Positions 41,538 through 53,209 of a stretch of 64,000 nt of DNA are shown one piece after another. Where the stretch lies: positions 32,267,809-32,331,808 of the forward strand of contig CM064653.1 in NCBI GenBank assembly GCA_032717465.1, read 5' to 3'. The position numbers and the translations under genes are program-made. The notes under the pieces are model-generated. The model did not search any database. It worked only from the letters and a program-made list of their open reading frames with translations, and had not been told where the DNA came from. The stretch's first letter is position 1. Each line of letters begins with the position of its first letter. The DNA comes from Coenobita brevimanus (taxonomy: Eukaryota > Arthropoda > Malacostraca > Decapoda > Coenobitidae).

Positions 41538-44390
41538 AAGTTGGAAAGTGGCATATACTAATGTTGACGGTTTAATATCGGCATGGTTAGAACTCAACAA
41601 TTAATTGAGGGTTCACGAACCAGATATCATGTGCATTATAGAGACCAAGTTAAGAGAGGATATTGACATCCATGTGGGAGATGGCTAATACAAACTGTGG
41701 AGGAGAGACAGAAAAGGAAAAACGGGAGGAGGAGTGATGATAGCGGTGAAGAACAGCATCAGTGTGGAAAATGTGGAACTGGGAAAGGGTAAGGCTGAAG
41801 CGATAAATATGAAACAAGAAACCGGAGAGAATGGCAAAAGAGACATCGCAGTGGTATATGTTTCCCCTAAGACAAGGGCATGGAAGAATGATGAATATCG
41901 GGAGATGTTGTCAGATATGGTTATCTATCTCAAGAAAGTGATTGAGAAAAGCAGTAACATAATTATAATGGGGGATTTCAACTATAAAAGGTGAACTGGG
42001 TGGAATGGGACTCGGGAAGCAATAATGATTCGTGGGACACTATATTGTTAAATATTGCAATGAGTAATGTAATGACCCAGTGGATCAAAGAGGAGACTAG
42101 ATTCAGAGGAGATGACACACCAGCAAGATTAGCTTTATTACTTACTAAAGAACCTGATGTAGTTGAAAATTTAAAATATCAATGTCCTGTAGGAAAAAGC
42201 GATCATGTGGTCATTGAGTTCCTGATGATAAAAGGGAACATGGTGCCAAGAAATGAGTTTTATAGACAGGGAAGATACAACTATGGGAAAGCAAACTTTA
42301 CAGGATTGAGGAATTTTTTGAAAGTGTGAATTGGAGAAAATTCAGAGAAACAAGAGAGATGCATAGGAAGTGGGATATCTTTCAAGATCTCTATAATTCA
42401 GGAGTGGAGAAACATGTTCCAAGAGTAAGTGGGAAAGAAAACAGGAAAAAGGATTGGTTTAACAGAAGGTGCATGATAGCAAAAAAAAGAAAGGGACATA
42501 GCATGGAACAAATGGAGAAAGAGAGGTAATAATAAATCAGAGGAAGAATATGAAAGAACTAGAAATGAATATATAAGAATACGCAGAGAGGAAGAAAGAA
42601 ACTTTGAAAAAGGTATAATTAATTGACAAATGTAAGGAAGAACCCAAATTGTTTTATAGATTTGTTAATGGCAAATTGAAACAAAAGGAAGGAATTACCC
42701 AAATGAAAGTAGAAGGAGAGGTCTATAAAGACACGACAATGCAAGCTGAAATAATGAACAAATGTTTCCAATCGGTTTCCACTAAAGAAAGGGACTTTGT
42801 GGAGGAGGAAGGTGTGACCAGAAATGTAGTGATAAAAGACATAAAAGTGGAAGTGCAGGAATTGTATAAATTACTGGAAACTCAAGATGTAAGGAAAGCC
42901 CCAGGACCGGATGGAATCTCTGCCTGGGTACTGAAAGAATGCAGAGAACAACTGACAGATAAGATTCACGATTTAATTGTGTGTTCCCTGGAAGAAGGGA
43001 AAGTGCCTCTGGAATAGAAGAGGGCCAATGTGGTACCAATTTATAAGGGAGGAAACAAGGGGGAACCCCTGAATTATAGGCCAGTGTCCCTGACCAGCGT
43101 AGTTGCAAAATTGTGGGAATGAATCCTGAAAGACAGATGGATAAAATATCTGGAGGAGACAAACATATTGGCTGAGAGCCAGTTTGGATTCAGAAGTGGA
43201 AGGTCATGTGTTTCCGAATTGTTGAGCTTTTACTCGAGTTATTGATGTGTTACAGGAGAGAGACAGCTGGGTGGATTGTGTGTATCTAGATCTGGAGAAA
43301 GCTTTTGACAATGTACCCCACAAGTGACTTGTGGAAATTGGAACACATAAGAGGACTGAAGGGAAACGTCCTGGAGTGGATGTGTGACTTCTTGAGAGGC
43401 AGACAAATGAGGACAGTAATAAAGGACAAGATGTCTGGATGGAGGGAAATAACAAGTGGAGTCCCACAGGGCTCGGTATTAGCGCCAGTAATGTTACTGA
43501 TTTACGTAAATGATATGGTAGATGGAATGAACAGTTACGCAAGTCTGCTGATGATGTAAAGATCTTGAGGAGAGTAGAAGTCGAGGAAGACTAAAATGCT
43601 GCAGGAAGACATGAATAGGATCCAAGATTGGAGCCAGATGTGGGAAATGAAATTTAATGCAAAAAAATGTTAGATATTGGAAATGGGTATGAGTATTAAG
43701 AGGCCATCACTGAATTATATGATGGGTAATGAACCAATCAAAAAAGTGAGAGAAGAAAAAGATTTGGGAGTGGTGGTCCAGATTAGTTTGTCACCGGAAA
43801 AACACATCAACAAGATAGTTAGAGAGACGTACAATCTCTTGACTAACATACGAGTGGCATTCCATTACATGGATGAGGAAATGATGAAAAAATTGATAGT
43901 GGCCATGATCTGCCTCAGGTTGGAATATGCGGCAGTAGTGTGGTCCCCGCACAAGAAGAAAGACATAAATAAGATTGAGAGAATACAAAGAACAGCAGCC
44001 AAGATGGTCCCCAGCCTGGCAGATCTGTCTTACAGAGAGAGGCTGGGAAAGCTGGACCTGCCTACACTAAAAGAAAGGAGAGAAAGGGGTGACATGATTG
44101 CAGTGTTCAGGGCCATGATGGGACTAGATGAAATTGATAAAAATGATCTGTTTGTATGGGATGGGAGAGTAACAAGAGGACATGGAATGAAACTGAAAAA
44201 GCCAAGTTGTTTGAAGGATATCAAGAAATATAGCTTTCCATATAGATGCATAGTCCTGTGGAGCAGCCTGGACAAAGAGATCGTCCAGTCTAAAAACTTA
44301 AACAAGTTCAAAGCAAAATTTGACTTAATGAGAAAAAGAGACGGGACCTCACGAGCTGTAGCTCATTTCCTGTATATCACAGCTGGGTAA
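41538..44390 (+). pseudogene. CR1-like ORF2 remnant (copy 3)
   Basis: Consecutive broken pieces (41734-41994, 41991-42329, 42326-42529, 42649-43017, 43305-43559, 43677-44390) follow the order of copy 2: endonuclease ('IIMGDFNYKR', 'VGKSDHVVIEF'), RT fingers ('APGPDGISAWVLKEC'), 'WREITSGVPQGSVLAP', then the C-terminal half ('PRRLEYAAVVWSPHKKKD'-like, 'LPTLKERRERGDM'). The catalytic region near 43540-43560 has lost bases (SLLMM in place of SLFADDA). Confidence 0.87.
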
Positions 44391-44404
44391 ATACAACTAG
44401 GTAA

Positions 44405-44468
<64 letters not shown>
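44405..44468. repeat. (AC)n microsatellite after CR1-like copy 3
   Basis: AC run following the TAGGTAAATACAC terminus. Confidence 0.97.
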
Positions 44469-44472
<4 letters not shown>

Positions 44473-44741
44473 ACCATCACCTGTCAGAGCCCGAATGGCT
44501 GCAAATGTTTACATGCACAGAAACCTGTTTCCAACACTTCTGTGCAAGCCCCATAGCTCCTGTCACTCCTTTGAACAACTGGGCTGCTCTATCCCCATTT
44601 GTTTTCACTCACTCTTGTGTCTTGCAACAGTGATTGCATCTCTTGTGTTTATCATGTTACAGTGTTCTCTTACTCCCCAGTGTATCATTGCAGACCCCCT
44701 GCAATCATTTATGTGCAGTGTTAGTAATCAAAAAGCATTTT
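44469..44741. other. Non-coding; no gene recognised
   Basis: Unique-looking sequence; the open frame across it shows no recognised feature. Confidence 0.4.
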
Positions 44742-45516
44742 TTTTTTTAATGCAAGGAAGAAGGAACCAAAGGCCAAGAGCCTGCAAATTGTTCTCTCCA
44801 AGAAAAAACAGAAACAAGGTAACAGAGAGCCAAATTCAAGAACCATTTATTTCGAGATGCCTGGACACACTGCATTTGAGAGACTGGAGATCATAGGCAG
44901 GAAGAATTACAGACAGGAAACAGTTCCAGAGTTGACCTTTTGCATACGTGAAGGTCTGGGAGAAACGGTTAACTCTTGCATTAGAGAGTTGGACAGAAAA
45001 GGGATGAGAGTTTGTTGCTAGATGGGTGCTATGCACTCGCTGTAGTGGTGGAGGGATGCAAGTAGTTCAGAGAAACAGTGACCATTGAAGCAGTGATAGA
45101 AAAGCAATAAAGATGCAACAGTGTGGCGAAGAGGCAAAGGTTAAAGAGAGTCAGTGAGAGGAGGGGAGTTAATAAGATGAAAAGCCTTTGACTCCACCTT
45201 GATGAGAAGAGCTGTATACATGAGAGTTGAACTCTACTGTACATGGGCGAATGAAACGCGCGTATAAAGTCAACAACTGTGCAGGGGTAAAGAAAGCACA
45301 GAGTCAGCTTAGTGCACCCAGTCTCTTGGAAGCAGATTTTACAAGAGAGGTAATATGTTCTTTCCAAGATAAATCCTGAGAGAGTGAAATCTCATGTATG
45401 TTTAAAGATGATGCAAGAATGAGCTGGATATTGTTAAAAAACTGGAGGGTACTCCTGTGGAAGATTTTGGCTGGTTGATAGATGTAAGAACTGAGTTTTT
45501 GATGCATTAAAAACAA
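44742..45516 (-). mobile_element. Jockey-like LINE 3' fragment
   Basis: Minus-strand relative of 59785-60547. Poly(A) appears as T9 at 44740-44748. It reads 'SLSQDLSWKEHITSLVK' and 'SASKRLGALS' near 45300-45400. Coding capacity is broken throughout. Confidence 0.82.
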
Positions 45517-45676
45517 CATAATTATTGCTATGTGTGCTTTAAAGTGATTTTTTTTTTTTTTTTATTACCGGAAACTGAAAGTCACTGATAAGGTCTGCCT
45601 GAGGTGTTACCACTAGGGGAAAGCATTGTGTTTAAGGTGCTACCTCTTGTGAGGGGAAGGTGAAGCACCTAAGGAT
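45517..45676. other. Short non-coding stretch with T tract
   Basis: A T18 tract at 45548-45565; likely 5' part of the Tigger-type element that follows, but I could not define a terminus. Confidence 0.4.
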
Positions 45677-48130
45677 GAGCATTACCCTTGAAGTGAAACT
45701 GGATATCGTGAGGGAGCATCAAGGTGGCCAAGGCCACTAATAACACCACTGACATTCTGTGAATACCTCAGTCAGCCATCTCTACCATCATCAAGAGGTG
45801 TGATGTGTTAGCTGCAGAGCAAGAGGTGTCCTCCCTCAGTGCTAAGAGGAAATGGAGCAGCTCCTGTTGTCGTGGGTGCAGGACCAGAACCAGAGGGGTG
45901 CACTGCTGACTTTGTAACATACTCTGGACCAAGCACTTTCCCTGTGGTCCAGCATAGAGAAAAAGCTGGGGGTGGAGCCCAAGAAGGTGTTTAAGGTGAG
46001 TCCAAGCACATGTCATTCACTGACAAGGCCACCAGCACTGAGCACGTATTTGTGGCAATGTTCCTTGAGTAGCCGAAGGAGTGCAAAGGAGAAGGGGTAC
46101 AGCCCCAAATGTCATGATTTTCAATGAACTGTGGCTGCACTGGAAGCAGATATCATCAAAAACATTCCTGGTGGTGGTTGAAGAGATGAAGGTGGCGAGT
46201 TTTATGGCTGTGAAGAACTGTGTGACATTCCTGCTGAGGTTGGGGGTGGGGTGGGGGGCAACACAGAGTATGGCTTAAAGCTGAAGATACTTTTGGTTCA
46301 CCATGCAGAAAACTCCTGTGCCCTGACAGGTTATGTCAAGCTGGGGGTGGAGCCCAAGAAGGTGTTTAAGGTGAGTCCAAGCACATGTCATTCACTGACA
46401 AGGCCACCAGCACTGAGCACGTATTTGTGGCAATGTTCCTTGAGTAGCCGAAGGAGTGCAAAGGAGAAGGGGTACAGCCCCAAATGTCATGATTTTCAAT
46501 GAACTGTGGCTGCACTGGAAGCAGATATCATCAAAAACATTCCTGGTGGTGGTTGAAGAGATGAAGGTGGCGAGTTTTATGGCTGTGAAGAACTGTGTGA
46601 CATTCCTGCTGAGGTTGGGGGTGGGGTGGGGGGCAACACAGAGTATGGCTTAAAGCTGAAGATACTTTTGGTTCACCATGCAGAAAACTCCTGTGCCCTG
46701 ACAGGTTATGTCAAGCTGGGGGTGGAGCCCAAGAAGGTGTTTAAGGTGAGTCCAAGCACATGTCATTCACTGACAAGGCCACCAGCACTGAGCACGTATT
46801 TGTGGCAATGTTCCTTGAGTAGCCGAAGGAGTGCAAAGGAGAAGGGGTACAGCCCCAAATGTCATGATTTTCAATGAACTGTGGCTGCACTGGAAGCAGA
46901 TATCATCAAAAACATTCCTGGTGGTGGTTGAAGAGATGAAGGTGGTGAGTTTTATGGCTGTGAAGAACTGTGTGACATTCCTGCTGAGGTCGGGGGTGGG
47001 GTGGGGGGCAACACAGAGTGTGGCTTAAAGCTGAAGATACTTTTGGTTCACCATGCAGAAAACTCCTGTGCCCTGACAGGTTATGTCAAGGAGAACCTTG
47101 GTGTAATGTGGAAGCTCAGTGCCTCAGTGTAATGGTGGTCCTATAAAGCTGGCTACTTGTTCCCTGCCCTCCGTGCCTGCGCCGAGGAAAACATCGCCAG
47201 CTGCTTCCTGCTCATCACTGACAGTGCAGTAAGCCACCCTACCTCCATTGCTGACTGGGTAGAGAACATCAAAGCATAGAAGTCACCTTCCTACCCTTCA
47301 ACACTACCATCGTACTACAGCTGATGGACCAGGGAGTCATCACTACATTTAAGGCTTTGTGCCTAGTGCATCATGCAGCAGATGCTGGATGCGAGCAATT
47401 CTCATGAGCATGACTGCATAATGCAGTTTTACTGGGGCTGCAATATCCACCACACCATTAACAAAAAAACTGCTGCATGGAATGAAGTGTCAGTTTCAAT
47501 AGTAATTGACGTGTAGTGCAGGTTGTGGTTGGACTGCATTTGCTTCTTCACTGGGTTCCCAGAGTGAAGAGGAGAAGGAGGAGGAGCACATCATTGATGG
47601 ATTGTGGCAGGATATCATGGACATGTAGCATGAGCTTGGGCTCCAGAATGTAGACAAACAAGATGTCCAGGAGGTGTTGAAGAGCTGCAGGGAAGGGCTC
47701 TCCATCGAAGAGCTTATGAACATGTGGAAGGAGTGTACCCACATTTAGGAAGAGGGTGAGGAAGAGTCTGTGCTGATGCTGGATATGGCAGTGCTGTGGG
47801 AAATCCTCAGTGGGGTTGAACCCTCATTCAGGAGAGGTATCTGAATCCAACTAGCAGCAACTGTCAGCATCCTTTGTGGACAAGGCTGTCACCTGCTATA
47901 GGGAGCTCCTGTTAGAGAAGAGGGCTGCCAAGCAGCCCATCATTACCACCTTAAAACCAAGGCCCTCAGTAAACAGTAAGGATGAGATGCAGCCCTCCAC
48001 CATTCAATCACTTGTGCATCCACCTCCCACCCCACTCATGCAAGACACCTGACAGAACTCCCTCTGCCTCTCCACGTTGCTCTCCACCTCACTCTCCCTC
48101 CGGTAATGTGAATGTTCCCGAGAACAACAA
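45677..48130 (+). pseudogene. Tigger1-type transposase pseudogene with internal triplication
   Basis: Starts at ATG 45677, 'MSITLEVKLDIVREHQGG', a CENP-B-type helix-turn-helix start, then 'LLLSWVQDQNQRGALLTL' (second DNA-binding domain). The middle holds 'MIFNELWLHWKQISSKTF', the place where Tigger proteins have IFNVDETxxxWK, so the first catalytic Asp is lost. Later, 'LVHHAENSCALTGYVK', 'LLITDSAVSHP' and '[12 protein letters not shown]' mark the remaining catalytic region. Many stops and frameshifts. A 375 bp unit is present three times (45966-47090), repeating the segment around 'MIFNELWLHW'. Confidence 0.8.
45966..47090 (+). repeat. 375 bp tandem triplication within the Tigger pseudogene
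   Basis: Units 45966-46340, 46341-46715 and 46716-47090. Units 1 and 2 look identical; unit 3 differs at about three positions (GTGGTGAG, GAGGTCGG, GAGTGTGG). 375 bp is 125 codons. Confidence 0.96.
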
Positions 48131-48727
48131 GTAAGTGCCCTGGGACACCACCTGTCCCCCAGGCTTTGGGTTTGGAACCATGATGATGACCCAACCAGGA
48201 CCCAGCGCCACTTGAGGTTAATTACACATGCTATGGGGCTGTATTAATTGTCTTACTTCTACTTCACCTCTCTTATTACTCTTTCTGTCATACTCATATG
48301 TGGTACAGTGAAGGAAGTACAGTAGATTCTCAAATTTAGGCAACATTTGGTACTGTAAAAGTCTTGCAGTTGTCTAAATTTAAGTGGATTTCCTGTGGAG
48401 AAAAATAAGCTGGTGCTAAGGGTGTCTATTGTCAACAGAAACAAATATATATATATATATATTCTGATTAACTCATTAGTTCCCAGGGCCCCTTGTGTGA
48501 GGAATTGTGCTGGAAGGGTACTAAACATACTGCACTCCGCCTATGGGTTCATAATTGTGAAGCTCATAGATCTCTACCCTGGGGGTCTCTTCTTTATTAA
48601 TTCTGTCCTTTACTGAGAACACTGGTCACAGATGGATTAATTTTCATGTCTTACTCTTTTGTGTGAGCATGAAAACAGTCTGCACAAAACTATAGCATAC
48701 CATTTCCACTGCCTCCCTTCCAGTGTA
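48131..48727. other. Non-coding; Tigger remnants
   Basis: CAGTAGATTCTCAAATTTAGG at 48321 looks like a pogo-type left end. AAATTTAGGCAAC and GTTGTCTAAATTT (48333-48384) form an inverted pair. No matching right end found. A short (TA)n lies at 48446-48462. Confidence 0.45.
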
Positions 48728-49550
48728 CAGCAAACTCACAATTATCTAGTGTAATTCACCCAAGCCCTACTTTGAATATTGTGAAATGCCGGATATTGCA
48801 TAGGACCCCTCATCGGCTGAACACTGGGTGTCGAGCTGGATATTGTCTAACTATCTGTCTCAACCCTCTATCCTAAAAACGTTCTCATGAGTAAAAGATG
48901 AAAATTAAACATAAAATACAATACAATACTGATACGGTACAGTAATACAGTACATAGTGTACTATGTACTCAGTGTTGGCATCAGTGGAGGGTAGAGTTG
49001 TACACCATGCAATACTGTACAGTGCACTTAATCTCGTGTGGTCTAGTTGCAGTAATTACATATACAGTAATTTCAGAATCACAGACCGCTAGGACATGAA
49101 GCACTGAAAGGCCACAAGCTTTGTAACAACAACGAGTGAGGCATAGGTGGCCACAGAGTCAGTCACATCACCAGGGTTTTGCCAACACATAGTCACAAGA
49201 GCCCATAGATGCATCTTCTCTGTACAAGATCCACAGGAGAGCATGAGAGAGCGATGTTAGGCTCAGTGCGCCAGATGATCCGCTCCCACAACAAATTCTG
49301 ATTGGCTGGCGTGTTGCGGGCATTCTCATTGGCTGGAGTGTTGTAGGGTTTTACTGGGTGGTAGTTGGCTACCGCATATGAGCTGGCAGATATGCCTTGC
49401 CACAGATATTGCATAGAACTGCCGGTTACTTCCTGTTTTGGTGTTGGATGTTGCATAATTTAGCCAAATATTGTTTTAAGACGTGAACCAATAGCACCGG
49501 ACAGTGCATTGGGCCGGATATTGTGATGATGGATAATTGAGAGTTTACTT
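48728..49550 (-). mobile_element. Tigger H: non-autonomous pogo/Tigger element
   Basis: Left terminus CAGCAAACTCACAATTATC and right terminus (reverse complement) AAGTAAACTCTCAATTATCC, flanked by TA. The inside matches Tigger G (54650-56725) in reverse orientation, for example the CAATATCCGGC and CTCTCCTGTGGAT segments. No transposase coding sequence. Confidence 0.72.
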
Positions 49551-49628
49551 TACTGAAAAGAAATAGAGTTAGTATGTGGGAGCTTTGCTAGTTGTAGAAA
49601 GATCAAAATGAGCCAGATGAACTTTTAC

Positions 49629-49763
49629 CTGCACTCCTACGCTCCCGTCCAGTGGAAGTAGAGGAGGGAGGAGAAGAGAGAGAAAGAGAAGAGGATGGAG
49701 GGGAAGAGATGCGAGGAAACTCAAACTCTTGTTCTGGATACTGAGGCTGAAGTGCTACTTGTA
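49629..49763 (-). CDS. Exon C of the chitin-binding gene
   Basis: A 135 bp minus-strand exon bounded by a good acceptor (ATTCTCTCTTGCAG before 49763) and donor (GCAG then GTAAAAGT after 49629). It reads 'VQVALQPQYPEQEFEFPR' then a Ser/Pro-rich stretch 'ISSPPSSSLSLSSPPSSTS' and 'GRERRSAG'. It starts with two bases completing a codon and ends with one, so it joins exon B in frame. No domain is recognised; it looks like a low-complexity linker after the CBM14 domain. Exon calling rests on splice sites and phase; no transcript evidence is available here. Confidence 0.68.
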
Positions 49764-51053
49764 CTGCAAGAGAGAATGAATTACAGTAGGATAAAGGCAT
49801 AGGTGCATGAAATAGAGTTTTATACAGTAACTGCAAATTATCCAGTTCATACTGAAGGAAGTTTATTGAAAAGTAAAGAATAAGAATAAGAGAATACCTG
49901 TTACATAACTTACTTTATACCTTCACCCCAAAGACATATCTTGTATTTATAATGATTTGTGTTAGACAAGACTAAGAACTCCATGGAGTTTAATCATGAT
50001 GTCATAAGCAAAAAATTTACTAAGGTCCTGAGATGAAAGGTTGTGTGCCACTTACCTGGGAATGGACAATGGATAGGGTATATTGCTCAAAATAGCCAAT
50101 AAATTGACAGTAATCTAACCATCATACCAGGACCAGAAATGCTGCTAATTGATGTATGGCACTTGCACATGCTGATCATAACGTGCTCTTAAAGCATGTG
50201 AACTGTTGCATAAAAGCTGTTTAAAAATGGCAGACATGCTGATCATGAAAATGCCACTGACAAGCATGCATTTTACTAAAATGGCTAGTTTAGAATGACC
50301 ATAATTAGCCCCAGTTTCACAACTAATAAGTTCTGAGTTCAACATTTATTTCTCCCCCATAAGCAGGGTGGCTTATTGGTAGAGTGCCTGACTCGAGACC
50401 AAAGGATTGAAAGTTAGCGCCCCACCTGGGTAGCTGCCGTGCTGGGAGAGGTAGTGCTTTCCCGTCACCTAGTGAGGCTATATGATCTATCAAGGTCTAG
50501 CTTTGAGAATTCATTTCCCCATATAAAAAATTCCTAAAAATTCTGCCCCATAATGTAAGGTCATGTCAGTGTATGAAAAATGACCTTTAGAACAAAATAT
50601 CCACAAAAATTTGAGCATGAGCTTGTGTCAGAGGTTGGAAAACTTGGTATGGAGTGCCATTTACATGTGATATACAGTTAATGGCTTCTGGAGAACTTGA
50701 GTTTTACTACAATGCCTCATTAGGAATTAACCTAATTAGTCTAAGTTTTACATTTAATTACACTTTTTAAGATCAAGATTCCTTTATACTACTGGTCTGT
50801 AACTTCAGGTTATAGTGCAGCACAACTAATGTTTAAGTTGTTGTAATGAACAACTATGAAGACAAATAAAAAATATAATCCTATGAATATATATAGGCAC
50901 AGGAAGCCTCTGTATACTACTTGTCCTTTTTTAAACTCTTCTTTGACTCACTAGTAGCGGAAATAGGAATATGATGTGCCTTATAAAACTTGTGCTGTAA
51001 TACTGTACTTTATGTGGTAAAATAGTAATACAGGTACTGTACTTGCTGTAATA
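49764..51053. other. Intron sequence of the chitin-binding gene; no gene recognised
   Basis: AT-rich. Contains a tRNA-like SINE head at 50365 and otherwise no supported element. Short open frames are not credible. Confidence 0.5.
50365..50530 (+). mobile_element. Probable tRNA-derived SINE fragment
   Basis: A-box-like GTGGCTTATTGGTAGAGTG (50368-50386), then an anticodon-arm-like CCTGACTCGAGACC. The B box is degenerate (GGATTGAAAGTTAGC). The body runs on for ~110 bp without a clear tail. Confidence 0.5.
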
Positions 51054-51605
51054 CAGGCAGACCCTGAGATACGATACCCTTATACGCGATACCCCAGATT
51101 AGCGTTGGGGGTAGAAATACCACCCTACCCCACCTAATGATGGCCGAGCCATGGTTTAATGATGGGTTTTGACTTTTTTTTTACCAATTTTGATGATGTT
51201 TTAGACTTTAATTTTGTGTTTAGGTTGGTCTATAAACTATTTTTAGACATAGATTAATGTGTTTTAGTTATAGATGGGATGAACTTTGTCATTTTCGGGT
51301 ACAGTTTACTAAATTTGATTTTCTCCAGTCATATTTGATGATTTTATTTTTGGGTTTAAGTAAGTTATAAACGCTTTTAGGCTTAGTTTTGCATGTTTTA
51401 AAGCTATTTGGGAGCTTGGATCAGCTAGAGACTTGTTTTTGGAATCATTTGGGTGGGTTTAGGACTTGGTTGGAGGAGAAACCCAAGGCTCAAAAATGCA
51501 TCCCTATACTGTACTTTACATGTTAAATCTAGCCCGAGATACGATACCCCCCCTAGTGATGGGTTTTTACTTAAACAATTGCATCATTAAGCTGGAGTAT
51601 GCCTG
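51054..51605. mobile_element. TA-flanked MITE (TACAGGCA family), complete copy
   Basis: Left terminus CAGGCAGACCCTGAGATACG, right terminus (reverse complement) CAGGCATACTCCAGCTTAA, TA on both sides. Near-terminal motifs GATACGATACCCC and ATGATGGG recur at both ends. Matches 8189-8992. No coding capacity. Confidence 0.8.
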
Positions 51606-51952
51606 TACTGTACTTTACATGAAAAAAAGCAATACAGGTACTGTACTTTATGCTGTTAAAAAAATCAACAAAAAAACATTGGTGCACTATATTTCACTGG
51701 TAATGCACACACACAGTTCATGATGATTAATGTGAATGGATTAATCAGCCCCACCATCTCACTGGTTAGCAAGTTTGAAGAAAATCTTAGAAAAGAGGTT
51801 AAACACGAAAGATAGACCAAAAACAGAATTGAAAATACAGTACAGTATTACCGTAATGAGAAATTAATGTTGAACATCTTTTGAAAGATTTAATTACCAT
51901 ATCCAAAAATGTACATGATGTAATGTCATATGATATATCCTTCCTCACTAAC

Positions 51953-52089
51953 CTGGGAGATTGCGTCGGTCATTGAGATAATAAAGTGAGGGGGCAGCAG
52001 CACAGTCAACTGCAGCAGCAGTCTGGCAAGTGCGGGAGCTCTGGTCAAACAGTGTCCCAGGCCCACAGACGAATTTGTTGTCCTTTACT
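51953..52089 (-). CDS. Exon B of the chitin-binding gene (second half of CBM14)
   Basis: A 137 bp minus-strand exon with acceptor CTCTTTACAG before 52089 and donor CTCCCAG then GTTAGTGAGG after 51953. It reads 'VKDNKFVCGPGTLFDQSS', 'RTCQTAAAVDCAAAPS' and 'LYYLNDRRNLP'. These supply cysteines 4, 5 and 6 of a CBM14 domain ('FxCGPGTLFDQ' is a family hallmark). The first base completes the Gly codon left by exon A, and the last base opens a Val codon completed by exon C. RTE copy F lies 126 bp upstream in the intron. Confidence is high because domain, splice sites and phase all agree. Confidence 0.88.
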
Positions 52090-52214
52090 CTGTAAAGAGG
52101 AGCTGCTTGTAAATACCTGAATGCAGTGCAAATTGTACTTTGTTATTCTAGGCTAAGCAATGAATACTTCGGATTTTTTAATGTTAGGATATAATTAAAC
52201 AGAATTATGCATTG

Positions 52215-52479
52215 CTATCTATCTTATCTATCTATTGCCAGACGCCTCAATCCCGTTTGGGGTGGCCACAAACAAATCGCCTCCAAGTCGCCCTGTCCCC
52301 TGCCATTTCACTGCCCTGCTCCCAACTCACACCCCCCTCTCGCATATACCTCTCCACCCCATCCCTCCATCTCATCCTCAGCCTCCCCCTCCCTCTTCCC
52401 CCCTCCACCTCACTCACATACACTCTCTTCGTCAGTCTTTCACCCTCCATCCTCTCCACATGGCCAAAACACCTCAGTG
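52215..52479 (-). mobile_element. RTE-like LINE, copy F (short 3' fragment)
   Basis: Flanked by perfect 10 bp repeats TTATGCATTG (52205-52214 and 52480-52489). The TCTA tail is at the left. Encodes only 'RLTKRVYVSEVEGGRGRG' to 'FVCGHPKRD'. Inserted in the intron just upstream of exon B. Confidence 0.95.
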
Positions 52480-52668
52480 TTATGCATTGCAATGTGTTAA
52501 AATACATATTTCATGGTGAGATGGCATTCACTGTTAGTTACATATTTCATATGCTTATAATGGCAAAAAGATAGAAATTCTGAGCAAAAAATACAAAATA
52601 GTATAGAAGTCTTAACATACAGTACTAATGAGGAAGTTTGGGAACATTATGGTGCTTATATGGATGTA

Positions 52669-53095
52669 GAGTAAACCCTTGATATAACGAACTGGTTAGT
52701 ACTAGACCCTTGATGCTAAAGCTGGACACCATGCTGTTCGCTAATTTCCCAGGTGTCATGACTTTTACCGAACAAAGATCATTAAATATAGAGCATCGTT
52801 CAGCCATATACACATGCACAATAACATACAGCTAGGTCTGAAAGGCTTTTTTTCTCAATAAATGCTCAATTTACTAGCATATGTTAACTTAAGCAATGTT
52901 CTGTAGGATGCAGAGGAGTGTGTGTGTGCGCGCACGTGTGTGTGTGTGTAGGGACGCCTTTCCGGTTTGTGTTTCCTGCGCTTCCATTCTTTTAGTGAAC
53001 AAATTTTGCCATATGAACATAACATTCGGCCAGCTCAAGGTGGTTGTTAAAACCAAAATTTATTAAAATAGGTTTGGTATAATGAGAGTTTACTG
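52669..53095. mobile_element. TA-flanked pogo/Tigger-like MITE
   Basis: Left end GAGTAAACCCTTGATATAAC and right end (reverse complement) CAGTAAACTCTCATTATACC are imperfect inverted repeats flanked by TA. Contains a GT/GC-rich simple repeat at 52919-52948. No coding capacity. Confidence 0.72.
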
Positions 53096-53209
53096 TACCC
53101 ATACCTGTACTGGAAAGTGTTAGAAGCACCCCAAGATAGTTTGATCATGTGGATTATGTCAGGCAAAGGGACTACTGGTGCCATACTTATTGTCTGACAG
53201 CTTTGGGAA

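Larger units (their letters stand above)
40301..44405 (+). mobile_element. CR1-like LINE, copy 3 (near full length, 4.1 kb)
   Basis: Contains a 5' non-coding leader (from 40301), ORF1, ORF2 and a 3' end CTAGGTAAATACAC followed by (AC)n. Multiple frameshifts and stops in both ORFs make it older than copy 2. Confidence 0.92.

Noticed and set aside
44495..44896. 133-codon plus-strand open frame
   Set aside because: No recognisable domain, and its second half runs antisense across a Jockey-like fragment.
46081..47028. Three identical small genes of 65 codons
   Set aside because: They are the same out-of-frame segment seen once per 375 bp unit of a triplicated pseudogene.
45966..47090. CRISPR-like repeat array
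   Set aside because: Three 375 bp direct units without short repeats and spacers, in eukaryotic DNA, do not fit a CRISPR array.
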